64,000 nt of DNA, from NCBI RefSeq assembly GCF_033568475.1, contig NC_133123.1, positions 132,652,930 through 132,716,929 on the forward strand, in the 5' to 3' direction. A program made the translations under genes and the position numbers. The notes beneath the pieces are model-generated. The model searched no databases and was not told the origin of the DNA. It saw only the letters and a program-made list of their open reading frames with translations. This stretch comes from Henckelia pumila (taxonomy: Eukaryota > Streptophyta > Magnoliopsida > Lamiales > Gesneriaceae). Shown piece by piece: positions 1-12,031 of this stretch. Position 1 is the first letter of the stretch; each line of letters opens with the position of its first letter.

Positions 1-50
1 CCCGTTTAATTATTAGGCTTCGGTATTCTATTTGCATATTTGATATTTAT

Positions 51-2232
51 TGTGACGACCCGAGTTCTAATCTCTCAATAAACATTAATCAACAATAATA
101 GACAACAATCAATGTCTAAACAAAAGAATAAAAAAAAATTTTTTTAAAAGAGATTGCCCTGCGCACGCGCGGGCATCACCCCTCGCGCGCGCGCCGGCCA
201 ATGAGACCGAGATCTCAAGAGCTGGCTCGCGCGTGCGCGAGTACTTGCTCACCCGTGCGCCGGCCATTGCACCAGAAAAAAAATGCTCAGCTGCTGTAAA
301 AAATGGTTCATCAAGTATTTCCATCCAAGATCAACTCAAACAAGGATTTATTCATGATCTAATCCATAGCAACATCTAACATCCATTCTAACATGCTATA
401 CAATGGATACCATTAGATCATAACAAGCCTTACAATCATAATAATCAAGACTTTCCAAAATATGCAAGACACATTGCTATATAACAAGATCAAGATACTT
501 CATGGTATTTTAAGGATTTACATCAAATCTCAAATCCCATAGACATCAACAAGACAACAACTAGATCATTTACAAGTCTTGATACAAGTATCTAAAACAT
601 GCTCATGTTTAGAATTCAACTCTACAACATGACAGCTCACTCAACTCATCTAACTCAGATCATCACATTATGTTCATCTCATCCCTTGTTCTTTAAGTAC
701 GCCTTTGCCCGGTTTCACTCCCTCCTATTGCCATGACACATACAACAAAACAATAGCCGGATAACTCCGGTGAGAAAAAGATTTCCCAGTAAAAGCAACT
801 AAACATGCATAACAATATATATCAAGATCATGATATAAAATAAGTACAATGCATGTTTTCAAAACAAGGTTCATTTCGTCATTCGTCGGTTGGGATCCCG
901 AGAAGTAGATATCATAACTAATCCACCGACTCTCCCAATCGAGGTGGGGTTACTTATCTTTCTTCTCTAGACTTTGAAGCAATCATATATGCAAATCAGA
1001 CTCTAGGCTAAAACAACCACCCAGGCCATACATATACGATTCCTCAAATCGTCTATTCGAACGTTTCCGTTCATTTCAAAATCAAAGAATAAGTATTCAA
1101 GATGAATGCAACATATATATATCATTCTCAAAGCATTCATTATAACAACAACTTATTCAATAACTCAAGGTAAAACACATAAGAGCAATTAAGCAAACAA
1201 GTATGTGATTTAGGGGAACTCGATACAAACCATCTCGAGTTGTATTCCCAATCAATTAGTAGTCCACTTTTACCTTTCAAATATGGTGTTTAGGATGTCT
1301 TCGAACTTGTCAAAGTCTGTACAAGATCAATCACCAAAAACTCATCTCAAAATCTGCTCAAATTCAATCCAAACTTCAACAAGACTTCAAGGCAAACTCT
1401 ACCAACCTTGTTCTATCTTCAATCGGTTTTGGAGTCGACGTTCTCGAGTTTACATGCCCTGTTTATGCGCTGAAAACATAGCATACAACCCAAGGAAGCA
1501 TCAGCTAATAATCCAGCAACATCTAAGTTCAAGAACAATAGCAAATTGCTTCAAATCAAGAGTTCGACGACATATCGGTATAACTCAGCGATTCCGAACA
1601 TATCTACAACATTTCTAACATGTATATCAGCTGTTGAAGCTTCACAACCAACATATCAGCAGGTATAAGGATCAAATCATAGTTGGAAATTCATAAGAAC
1701 ATGATATACAAATCAATCTTCAACCCAACTTCAAGATTATCAAAGATAGAAGCTCAACAATCACAAATCATATACAACATCTGATATCTGCTATGTTCGA
1801 ATGACCAAACCCTGATGAACAAAGAAGAAACTTACATCAAATCAAAGGTTTCGTCGAGAGGATTCCAAAACATCTTTCGGAATTGAAATCGGATAATCGT
1901 AGCTCAAGATATAAGGATTTGAAGATTAAGATTGAACTTGGAGATCTCTTTGCTCTTGCTCTCGGTTCCTTTCTTTCCTTGTGCTGAATAATCTGATGGA
2001 ATTGCAAGATAATCACACGTGCAATCCAATAAAATAACAAGTGTCCCACTAAAGTTCAAGATTTTGCACTTTAGTCCCTCAACTATGCAATAATTACAAT
2101 TCAGTCCTCACATTCTCATGTTATTCAATTTCAATCCTAATCAATTTAAGAATATTAGAATTTAAATCAAAACTCCAAATATTCCCAAATTAATTATTCT
2201 CGGATTAAAATTAAATAATTTTGGGCGTTACA
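51..2232 (-). mobile_element. Solo LTR of a Ty3-type retrotransposon
   Basis: The unit starts TGTGACGACC and ends GGGCGTTACA and is flanked by a perfect 5-bp target-site duplication, TTTAT, at 46-50 and 2233-2237. Read on the minus strand it begins TGTAACGCCC and ends CTCGGGTCGTCACA, matching in layout and partly in sequence the LTRs of the element at 2426-11335. No internal region follows, so this is best explained as a solo LTR left by LTR-LTR recombination. A GC-rich palindromic block at about 155-275 occupies the place taken by the hairpin triplet in the neighbouring element. ORFs inside it have no recognisable product. Confidence 0.85.
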
Positions 2233-2425
2233 TTTATTATCTCATGAGTTTCAATATCTTAGGTCTGTATTGAATAATTTATGAAACATTCAAATGAGCT
2301 TGTTATGCTGATTGATATGTAAGAAGTAATTATAAATATTAATCAAACATACCATTTTGTGTTTGCAAGCAATAAAAATAAAATCATTTAATTGTTATAA
2401 TACAACCATATACATAATCAAGTAA

Positions 2426-5073
2426 TGTAATGTAAGGCCCGAGATTATTTGATTTAATCCGAAATTAAATAATTTTAATCCGAGTATATTTAATTTGAGA
2501 ATTTTGGAGTTTTGAATTAAATTCTAATATTCTTAAATTATTTAGGATTGAAATTAAATTAAAAGGATTTGCCGAGGACCGATTTGCAATTAAGCAAGAC
2601 TTGAGGGGCCAAAGTGCAAATATAGAAAATTGACTTGGACACTTGTCTGAATATGAGTTTATACGTGTAGCATGTATGTATCTTCAGAATTATTATCTTC
2701 TTCAGCCAAGAAATCGAAAACCTCAGCTCCAAGTCCATTCTCCATTTTAAAAACTTGATAACTTTTGCTCCGGTTGTCCGAATTCAATTCCGAAAAGAGT
2801 TCCGGACTCCTCGCAAGAAGGGCTATCTATTGATGTAAGTATTGCAGAGATTTATTGTGTTTCAAAATTGAGTGATGGGGCAGGAATTAGAGTTGAGCAT
2901 GATTATGAGTTCTTGAGCTTCTATGTTGATTATATCGACGGTAGATTGAAGAACGAGCGTCGTTTGATTTCTATATAAATGTCCAGCCATTATTTCGAAA
3001 TTCTTACCATCTGATTATGTTGGTATATGTTATATTATTGCTGATATGGTATGGTGATGAAGTTGATATGAATGTTAGAATTGATAGAAGTTAGTTTCGG
3101 TTACCGAGTTTGTACCGTTACTCCGTCGGTTTAGAATTTGAAACTGTTTTGATGGCTTATGATGGAATTGTGGATGAAGTGAGTTCTTGCTGATGTTATG
3201 AGTTATTTTTGCTGTGTTTTCAGTTTTGAAAACAGGGGGATCGAACTCGAACCTTCAGCTTCGAACCGGGATCGAATGGGGCCAAGATTTATGAAGTTGA
3301 GCCTTGAAAATCAAGTAGTGTTTGAGCAGATTTTTTATACAAGGTTATGTTGTATGGCTTGACCAGATTTGGGAGCAGATTTTGATAGCCTTGAAACCAA
3401 GATAAGAAAGGTATAAACCAACATCGAACCACGGGATATATAACTCGAGTTAGATTGACTTGAGTTTCCCTAAACCACATACTTATTTGTTTCTTGTTGG
3501 AATTGATTTATTTTCAAGTCCATAGATATATGTTCTTGATTGTTTAATTGTTAGATGAATTGTATGAGATAGATGATGGCATAGATAGATAAGTCTATTG
3601 CCTTTCCTTGCTAAATTAGCTTGTCTCTTTTAGGTGGCTTAGATTAATGCTTCTAGAATTGGTTGCATCTTGATAAGCCACTAGATCTTAAAGAGTTGAA
3701 GGCGGATGTGCCATGTCTTAGGAAGGCAGATGTGCCAAATTACCGAATGTTTGGACTTGTATCGATATGCGTAGGAGTAGATCGACTCCTATGACCGAAG
3801 ATCGATATAGTGGACCAAAGTTTGGGAATAAGAACGTACCGCCACCTCGAATGGGAGAGTAGGTGGGAGATTTGTTGCGCTCTTATTCAAACCGGGATCC
3901 CTAGATGAGAGTTGAGAAAATAGTCAAGTCTTGGTCTAGAGTTAAGACTAAGAGTCAAGATCAAGAAGTCATACAAAAACAAAAGTAGAGTCAAGACTAA
4001 GACACTACTTAGATTTGATAGATGACTTTGTGTGGCTGAATATGTTATGCTTTGAATATAGCATGTTTTTGTGCTACGCTTTGATTTATAGCATGCCTTT
4101 GTTATATGCTTTGAATTATAGCATGTATTGTGGTTCATGAATATTTTTATGAATTAATTATGATAGTAATTACACTTGAACTTAATAGCATGCTATATGT
4201 TGCTTATACTGGGAAATGTATTTCTCACCGGAGATATCCGGCTGTTATTGTGTTTGTATGTGTGCATGACAACATGTAGTTCGGGATCAGGACAGAAGCG
4301 AGCATGAAGAACAGAGATTGAGAGTTAGAGTGGAGATCCGAGTTTAGATGTTCTTTGTGCTGTAAATGTTTAGTGTAAACACTAGAGGCATGATTATGTT
4401 GTAGCTACCTTTGCCAAGACTTGTTGTACATGATTGAATGGAAGTTCTTTGATGTAATATGTTGATATTGTATCTTAATCTCTCTTGCTTGATATAAGAG
4501 GTTAGTTTGAGCTTAACTTAGTAGCTTTGTCATGATTTTGTGCTATCAACTTATATTATGTTAAGTTTCATGCTAGAAATGATCTACAAGATAGAATGTG
4601 TATTGATACTAGCTTATGTGCATGTAAAGACTTGTATGAGTTGAAGCTAGATGATCAATACACATTCTATCTTGTATATCATTTAAAGACTTGTATGAGT
4701 TGAAGCTAGATGATCAATGAGTGAAAGAACCTGTGTTGACAGCAAAATGGCATCTGTTGAGGTTTCTGGAAATGAGCCCGCTCGATCGGGTGATTATCAC
4801 CGATCGAGCGAGGCCAAAATATTCTCGAGTAAGTGAGCATTTTGGGCTCGCTCGATCGGTGAAGATTAACCGATCGAGCGAGGCCAAAATATTCCCAACC
4901 CGAGAAGTTGGCTTCAGGGCTCGCTCGATCGGGTGTTTTTCACCGATCGAGCGAGGTGCTCTATTTTTTTAAAAAAAATTTGTTTATTTTATTTAGTCTT
5001 TGATGCTTGACTAATTATTATGATTATTTTGTTAATTGTATTGAAATGAGAGATTAGTACTCGGATCCTCACA
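2426..5073 (+). repeat. Left LTR of the Ty3-type element
   Basis: Nearly identical over most of its length to 8742-11335. It differs by an extra 59-bp block at 4660-4718, a 5-bp end duplication at 2426-2430 and the lack of a 12-bp insert present in the right LTR near 9703. It ends in TCCTCACA immediately before the primer-binding site. It carries three hairpins at 4779-4956. Confidence 0.88.
4779..4956. repeat. Triplet of LTR hairpins (left LTR)
   Basis: Three inverted repeats, at 4779-4810, about 4846-4884 and 4918-4956, each use the arms GCTCGATCGG and CCGATCGAGC around a 6-10 nt AT-rich loop. They are spaced about 70 bp apart and lie 120-300 bp from the LTR 3' end. The same array is in the right LTR. 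Confidence 0.9.
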
Positions 5074-5508
5074 ATAGGTGGTATCAAAGCAAGAAAATTC
5101 TGGACTAGGATAGATAGTGAGTGGGGTAGATCGAGTCTTATTCCCTGCTTACTTATTTGATCATGTTGAGATTTATTTACATAATTGAATTATATGTTGT
5201 AAATGCTAGCATGGTTTACTTTCAATTATTTACTTATATGATGTTGTATTTATTTTATTTGAAAGTATGATATGATGGTTAAAGACACATATTTCTTGGA
5301 ATATCTGACATGATTCAAGCATGTGTTATGTGGTTTATGACATGTTACCCGACTATCTGAATTGATTGGAAGCATGTTTTGGTATTCTTACCTTGATTAT
5401 TTATTTAAGATTGAATCAGAACTGATTCTTGATCAGAGGTAAGATGATCAGAGGAGGACTGAGATAGATTTAATGATTATGGTATCCTAACCATGTTGAT
5501 AATCAGAT

Positions 5509-6621
5509 ATGTCTCGACAACCAGGACGACCAGTTACTAGACAGAAAGTGGCAGATCCTCAGCCTGAACAGGAAAATGAAACACAGACATTTCCAGAACA
5601 GGTGAATGTAGCCCCGACAGTGCCACAAACACCAGAAGCACCGAGAATAGAACAGATCATTATATCCGATGATTTGATGAATGTTACAGCTTCACCTATG
5701 GAAATACTGTTGAAACGGTTTCAGTCTTTTAAACCGCCGATTTTGAAGGGGACGGAAAATTCAGTAGCTTGTGAGAGTTGGCTTGATGATATAGAAATGC
5801 TGTTTGATTCTCTTGATTGCAGTGATGAACAGAGAGTCAGACTGATAGGCCATCAATTGCATGAAGTTGCAAAGAGTTGGTGGTTTACAACCAAGAGATC
5901 CTTGGAGCATCGAGGTACAGTGATCACCTGAAAAGTCTTCAAAACTGAGTTTTACCAACGTTTCTTTCCAGTATCTTATCGCAAAGACAAGGGTGCTGAA
6001 TTTGCCAATCTGAACCAGGGGAATTTAAATGTTAAAGAATATGTTGCAAAGTTTTCTACCTTGCTACGCTTTACTCCACATGTTGCTGATAGTGATGAGG
6101 CAATGGCTGATCAGTTCATTAATGGACTGAATTCTGATGTGTTTACTTTGGTGAACACGGGGAGACCGAATATTTTTGTTGATGCGATTGATCAAGCAAA
6201 GGGAGCAGAGGCTAGATTACTTAGACAGCGAAGAACATCGATTGTCTCACAGCCACCACTACAGCCACAACAATCAGCTCAGTTTCAATCTCCATTCCCC
6301 AGATATGAGAGCGGTAGCAGCAACAATGGGAGGAAAAAATTTCTGAAAGCTCAAGGGAAACAGTTCAAGAAAATAGAGAGTAGTTTCCCTAGTTCTAGTG
6401 GAAGACAGGTGAGTTCCAATTATACCGGTGTGTATTGTAATCGATGTGGAGGAAGACATCAGACTGAGCAATGCCAAGGAGTCTCTGGTAATTGCAACAT
6501 ATGTCGTCAGTCAGGCCATTTCTCAAGAGTGTGTCCCCAGCGAGACTCTCTAAGATCACAAGGTATGGAGTCTTCAAAATCTGAGACTCAGTCAGAAAGC
6601 CAAACCTCAGATGATGTTTAG
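5509..6621 (+). pseudogene. Ty3 gag polyprotein, one in-frame stop
   Basis: Gag of the Ty3-type element, which would coat the element RNA in virus-like particles. A single frame of about 370 codons runs from the ATG at 5509 to the TAG at 6619-6621, broken only by a TGA at 5929-5931 where related Gag proteins usually have Trp. The N-terminus is Gln/Pro-rich. A retrotransposon gag domain spans roughly residues 60-190 (a WLDDIEMLFD stretch and an FYQRFFPVSYR stretch). The C-terminus has two zinc knuckles, CNRCGGRH..C and CNICRQSGHFSRVC. It is followed directly by decayed protease and reverse-transcriptase sequence. Confidence 0.8.
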
Positions 6622-8728
6622 CAGGTAATTGTTCTATTGCCTAGTTTTATATTGCGAGATACCTATCCTTCGCATATGTTCTGTTTGAGCACTTTGTCAT
6701 GTTGCCTGCATTACCTCTGAGCCATTATGTTCTGTAGTTGTGATCTCTTTACTTAGGAGGGGAGGTCTTATTTCTGTCAGAGTTGTCAGGAAAGGTATAC
6801 TACAGTTTGAAGGTAATGTGAGAGATAGAGACTGTATTGTGCTTGATTTGTCAGATTATGACTGAATTATCGGTTTAGATATGTTAACCAAGTACAAGGA
6901 TGTCGTAGATTGATTCAGAAAGTATGAGATTCAGAACTGAATTGATAAAAGGATGGGAATTCTACGATAAGAGTTTGAAATTTTGAATTTCTTTGATATC
7001 TATCTATCTATTTGTGAATCGATGATTGCAGAAAGAGCAAGGTAATTCTTTATTATGCAACAGATATGATGAAAGCTAGTCCAAAATTGACTAATCTGTC
7101 AATGGTTAGGTAATTACTGATATGTTCCAGATGAAATTCTTGGATTACTTTCAGTCTGTGAGATGGACTTCGATATGTAACTGATGTCAGGTATCTTATT
7201 GACTTCGAAAGTACCTTTTAGAATGGCACCAACAGAACTGCAAGAATTGAAAGAAATACAGACCAGTGAGATTTTGGGCTAATGATCAAAAATTGAATAA
7301 GGCCACAATGATGACTTGCTATTGTTTGCCTTGACTAGCTGATTGATTTGAGCAGTTACAGAATTTATCGATTCTAACAGATGAGAAATGAATGCAGATG
7401 TAATAGAATTCTTGGTTCTAAAGCTTAGACTGTCAATTAATTAGACTGAGCGAGATCAATTGAATGCTTTATGAACATATTTGTAGTTCAGAATCGAAAG
7501 AAGATTAAATGTCGTTGAATTTTATTCTGAAAACTATCTATATTGGTATGAGATTGTGGTATCATATTTGATAGTTCTTACAGATAGCATGATATGTTGT
7601 ATTTGACGTTATACAATATGATGAAATAGCTAGGATCTATACAAGAAATGTTATTCCTTGCTATGAAAAATTGCCAAAAGGGTTTGCTTCTGGAATTGAT
7701 ATGACTCGATGATGTTGCAAAGATGTTGAAATCTAATGTGTCAGAGTACTATTTTGAGTTGTATGGTACTGATGCGCTATTGATCGTTTTGAGTTTGCGA
7801 TTTACCTAAGTAGATTTCGACAAATAAACGAATATGCAATATTGGTTATGCTACGGATAGGATAAGATAGCTGTAAAAGAAGTTAATGACATGATGAGAT
7901 GTCAGGAAGTATTAAAAATCTATTGTCGAGTTAGAGACTTTAGATTTATTTGATAGACTGTGGCATCGATTGTCAGATATTTTTGAGTAATTGGTTGTAT
8001 GTGATTCCATTCTACCATCCTCTTATGGATGGATTGTCTGAATTGACTATCCAAAAGTTGAGGAGATGCTCAGAATCCTAATACCTGATTTGGTATTAGC
8101 TGACTAATATTGCCACTTGGAGATGGTAATTTCTGGAACAGCTATCAGATTTTTTTTTATGTGTCGCAATGAAGGTAGAGAACGAGAAGCTTTTTCAGAA
8201 CAAAATGAAAATAGTTGATGATCGAGAAGCAAAACATACGCAGATTAGACACCGATTTTGTGCTTTGAACAGGGAGATTGAGTATGTTTGCAAATTCTTT
8301 GATTTCGAATGTATTGTTTGATTTAACAAGCGACGACTATTATCTCCGAGAATTGTTGAATCCGATGACACTTCTGAAGAAGTAGGAAATCTTGTCTGTC
8401 GACTTTTATTTCCTCCATTTCTATCTGATATTTGCGACATATTAGAATGAGACTGCTTATGTACTTCAGTCAGATGAAATTAAGTTTGACGAGACATTAA
8501 TCTATGTCGAGCAAATGATATGACTATTTGATGAGGAAGAAAGGCAACTCAGATTTGAATCAGTGGATTCGTCGTAGAACTGAAGAAGTTATTGAGAAGA
8601 TGAATCTGATATGAGACAGTGTTATTCTGAGTTATTCTCCTGATCTGAGTTCTTATTCAGTATTTTTCTTATTCCTTATCTTATGTGTGTATCGATTGCA
8701 AGAGATTTCGAGGACGAAATCCGATCTT
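6622..8728 (+). pseudogene. Heavily decayed Ty3 pol remnant
   Basis: Only scraps are readable. Near 6770-6915 there is protease-type sequence (LISVRVVRKG, then GLDMLTKYKDVVD) with stops between the pieces. Near 7200-7250 there is reverse-transcriptase-type sequence (a FRMAPTELQELK stretch). The end has the GAGGACGAAAT sequence commonly found just before the polypurine tract of plant Ty3 elements. No long open frame survives and the usual reverse transcriptase, RNase H and integrase core motifs are not readable. At about 2.1 kb it is roughly half the normal pol length, so internal deletions are likely. Confidence 0.7.
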
Positions 8729-8741
8729 AGAGGGGGAGAAT

Positions 8742-11335
8742 TGTAAGGCCCGGGATTATTTGATTTAATCCGAAATTAAATAATTTTAATCCGAGTATAT
8801 TTAATTTGAAAATTTTGGAGTTTTGAATTAAATTCTAATATTCTTAAATTATTTAGGATTGAAATTAAATTAAAAAGATTTGCCGAGGACCGATTTGCAA
8901 TTAAGCAAGACTTGAGGGGCCAAAGTGCAAATATAGAAAATTGACTTGGACACTTGTCTGAATATGAGTTTATACGTGTATCATGTATGTATCTTCAGAA
9001 TTATTATCTTTTTCAGCCAAGAAATCGGAAACCTCAGCTCCAAGTCCATTCTCCATTTTAAAAACTTGATAACTTTTGCTCCGATTGTCCGAATTCAATT
9101 CCGAAAAGAGTTCTGGACTTCTCGCAAGAAGGGATATCTATTGATGTAAGTATTGCAGAGATTTATTGTGTTTCAAAATTGAGTGATGGGGCAGGAATTA
9201 GAGTTGAGCATGATTATGAGTTCTTGAGCTTTTATGTTGATTATATCAACGGTAGATTGAAGAACGAGCGTCGTTTGCTTTCTATATAAATGTCCAGCCA
9301 TTATTTCAAAATTCTTACCATCTGATTATGTTGGTATATGTTATATTATTGCTGATATGGTATGGTGATGAAGTTGATATGAATGTTAGAATTGATAGAA
9401 GTTAGTTTCGGTTACCAAGTTTGTACCGTTACTCCGCCGGTTTAGAATTTGAAACTGTTTTGATGGCTTATGATGGAATTGTGGATGAAGTGAGTTCTTG
9501 CTGATATTATGAGTTATTTTTGCTGTGTTTTCAGTTTTGAAAACAGGGGGATCAAACTCGAACCTTCAGCTTCGAACCGGGATCGAATGGGGCCAAGATT
9601 TATGAAGTTGTGCCTTGAAAATCAAGTAGTGTTTGAGCAGATTTTTTATACAAGATTATGTTGTATGGCTTGACCAGATTTGGGAGCAGATTTTGATAGC
9701 CTTGAAGAGCTTGAAACCAAGACAAGAAAAGTATAAACCAACATCGAACCATGGGATATATAACTCGAGTTAGATTGACTTGAGTTTCCCTAAACCACAT
9801 ACTTATTTGTTTCTTGTTGGAATTGATTTATTTTCAAGTCCATAGATATATGTTCTTGATTGTTTAATTGATAGATGAATTGTATGAGATAGATGATGGC
9901 ATAGATAGATAAGTCTATTGCATTTCCTTGCTAGATTAGCTTGTTTCTTGTAGGTGGCTTAGATTAATGCTTCTAGAATTGGTTGCATCTTGATAAGCCA
10001 CTAGATCTTAAAGAGTTGAAGGCGGATGTGCCATGTCTTAGGAAGGCAGATGTGCCAAATTACCGAATGTTTGGACTTGTATCGATATGCGTAGGAGTAG
10101 ATCGACTCCTATGACCGAAGATCGATATAGTGGACCAAAGTTTGGGAATAAGAACGTACCGCCACCTCGAATGGGAGAGTAGGTGGGAGATTTGTTGCGT
10201 TCTTATTCAAACCGGGATCCCTAGATGAGAGTTGAGAAAATATTCAAGTCTTGGTCTAGAGTTAAGACTAAGAGTCAAGATCAAGAAGTCATACAAAAAC
10301 AAAAGTAGAGTCAAGACTAAGACACTACTTAGATTTGATAGATGACTTTGTGTGGCTGAATATGTTATGCTTTGAATATAGCATGTTTTTGTGCTACGCT
10401 TTGATTTATAGCATGCCTTTGTTATATGCTTTGAATTATAGCATGTATTGTGGTTCATGAATATTTTTATGAATTAATTATGATAGTAATTACACTTGAA
10501 CTTAATAGCATGCTATATGTTGCTTATACTGGGAAATGTATTTCTCACAGGAGATATCCGGCTGTTGTTGTGTTTGTATGTGTGCATGACAACAGGTAGT
10601 TCGGGATCAGGACAGACGCGAGCATGAAGAACAGAGATTGAGAGTTAGAGTGGAGATTCGAGTTTAGATGTTCTTTGTGTTGTCAATGATTAGTGTAAAC
10701 ACTAGAGGCATGATTATGTTGTAGCTACCTTTGCCAAGACTTGTTGTACATGATTGAATGGAAGTTCTTTGATGTAATATGTTGATATTGTATCTTAATC
10801 TCTCTTGCTTGATATAAGAGGTTAGTTTGAGCTTAACTTAGTAGCTTTGTCATGATTTTGTGCTATCAACTTATATTATGTTAAGTTTCATGCTAGAAAT
10901 GATCTACAAGATAGAATGTGTATTGATACTAGCTTATGTGCATGTAAAGACTTGTATGAGTTGAAGGTAGATGATCAATGAGTGAAAGAACCTGTGTTGA
11001 CAGCAAAATGGCATCTGTTGAGGTTTCTGGAAATGAGCCCGCTCGATCGGGTGATTATCACCGATCGAGCGAGGCCCTTATATTGGAAACAGTGAGTGAG
11101 CATTTTGGGCTCGCTCGATCGGTGAAGATTAACCGATCGAGCGAGGCCAAAATATTCTCAACCCGAGAAGTTGGCTTCAGGGCTCGCTCGATCGAGTGTT
11201 TTTCACCGATCGAGCGAGGTGCTCTATTTATAAAAAAAAAATTGTTTATTTTATTTAGTCTTTGATGCTTGACTAATTATTATGATTATTTGGTTAATTG
11301 TATTGAAATGAGAGATTAGTACTCGGATCCTCACA
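8742..11335 (+). repeat. Right LTR of the Ty3-type element
   Basis: It starts TGTAAGGCCC after the polypurine tract and ends CCTCACA before the TSD AGTAA. It lacks the 59-bp insertion of the left LTR. The hairpin triplet is at 11040-11219. Confidence 0.88.
11040..11219. repeat. Triplet of LTR hairpins (right LTR)
   Basis: Three GCTCGATCGG / CCGATCGAGC hairpins as in the left LTR. Spacing and loops are kept although the sequence between hairpins 1 and 2 differs, and hairpin 3 has a G-to-A change in its left arm. Confidence 0.88.
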
Positions 11336-11439
11336 AGTAATCTTTCGCTAATTATATAAATTGGTCTTTATTTATTTAATTTAAATAAAAAAATGGAAAA
11401 CATTAATACATTTTTAACAATGAATGAATTATTTGTTTT

Positions 11440-11750
11440 TTTTTTTTGAAAAATAAAACTTGTAATTTTATTTCATACTTGAGAGATCCGAAATTACAAA
11501 TTACAAGTTTAATCATCCAACTAGGAAAATCTCCAACCACCCAAAAAAAAGGTGATGAGGGAAAACAACAAATTAGTTAAAGAGTGAGCCACTTCATTAA
11601 CCGATCTCCTAACATAAAAAATTGAGGTATTTCCAATCTCGGCCATAAGCACATTAATTTTTGCAGCACTGACACTCACATAACTATGATTATCTTTGTG
11701 GATAAGATAATTTTTAATTTTATTTGAAAACAAGTTTTTTTTCACACAAT
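11440..11750 (-). mobile_element. 5'-truncated LINE tail with RNase H-like fragment
   Basis: On the minus strand, a fragment at 11521-11745 ends with a YVRRSVNEVAHSLTNL stretch, which resembles the end of the RNase H-like domain found in plant LINE-derived proteins (the basic-x-x-N-x-V-A-H motif). It is followed by a 3' tail and an A-rich run, seen as T-rich at about 11440-11453. There is no upstream reverse transcriptase, so this is a 5'-truncated copy. The motif match is by eye. Confidence 0.5.
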
Positions 11751-12031
11751 TAAATTTTAGTTATTTATTCCCACGATTAAATTTTTATACCATTAATTTT
11801 CAAAATAAAATTTACTTTTTAAAATATAAATCATGTGATAAAATAATTAAATTCAATTCGATTTTTTAAATATATTTTTGGTTTGTCGATTATTATTTAT
11901 TTATTTTTGCCGGAAGATATTTTACTTTCGAATATGCTAAAATAAGATATTATTTATGATTTATGCATATATTCCCCATTTCATAAAAATCGTCCAATCC
12001 AACTCACTAGATAACGTTCCCTATCCTTCCA

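Larger units (their letters stand above)
2426..11335 (+). mobile_element. Decayed Ty3-type LTR retrotransposon
   Basis: A complete LTR-internal-LTR structure with TSD AGTAA at 2421-2425 and 11336-11340. The left LTR is 2426-5073 and the right LTR 8742-11335. A tRNA-iMet-type primer-binding site, TGGTATCAAAGC, lies at 5079-5090 (one base off the usual TGGTATCAGAGC), and a polypurine tract AGAGGGGGAGA lies at 8729-8739. The left LTR begins with an extra TGTAA copy. Gag is readable at 5509-6621. Pol is riddled with stops and much shorter than the roughly 4 kb expected for a Ty3 element, so the copy is non-autonomous. Gag type and LTR design suggest a Tekay-like chromovirus; this lineage call is an inference. 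Confidence 0.88.

Noticed and set aside
1283-2049. ORFs inside the solo LTR
   Set aside because: Chance frames within non-coding LTR sequence; no motifs.
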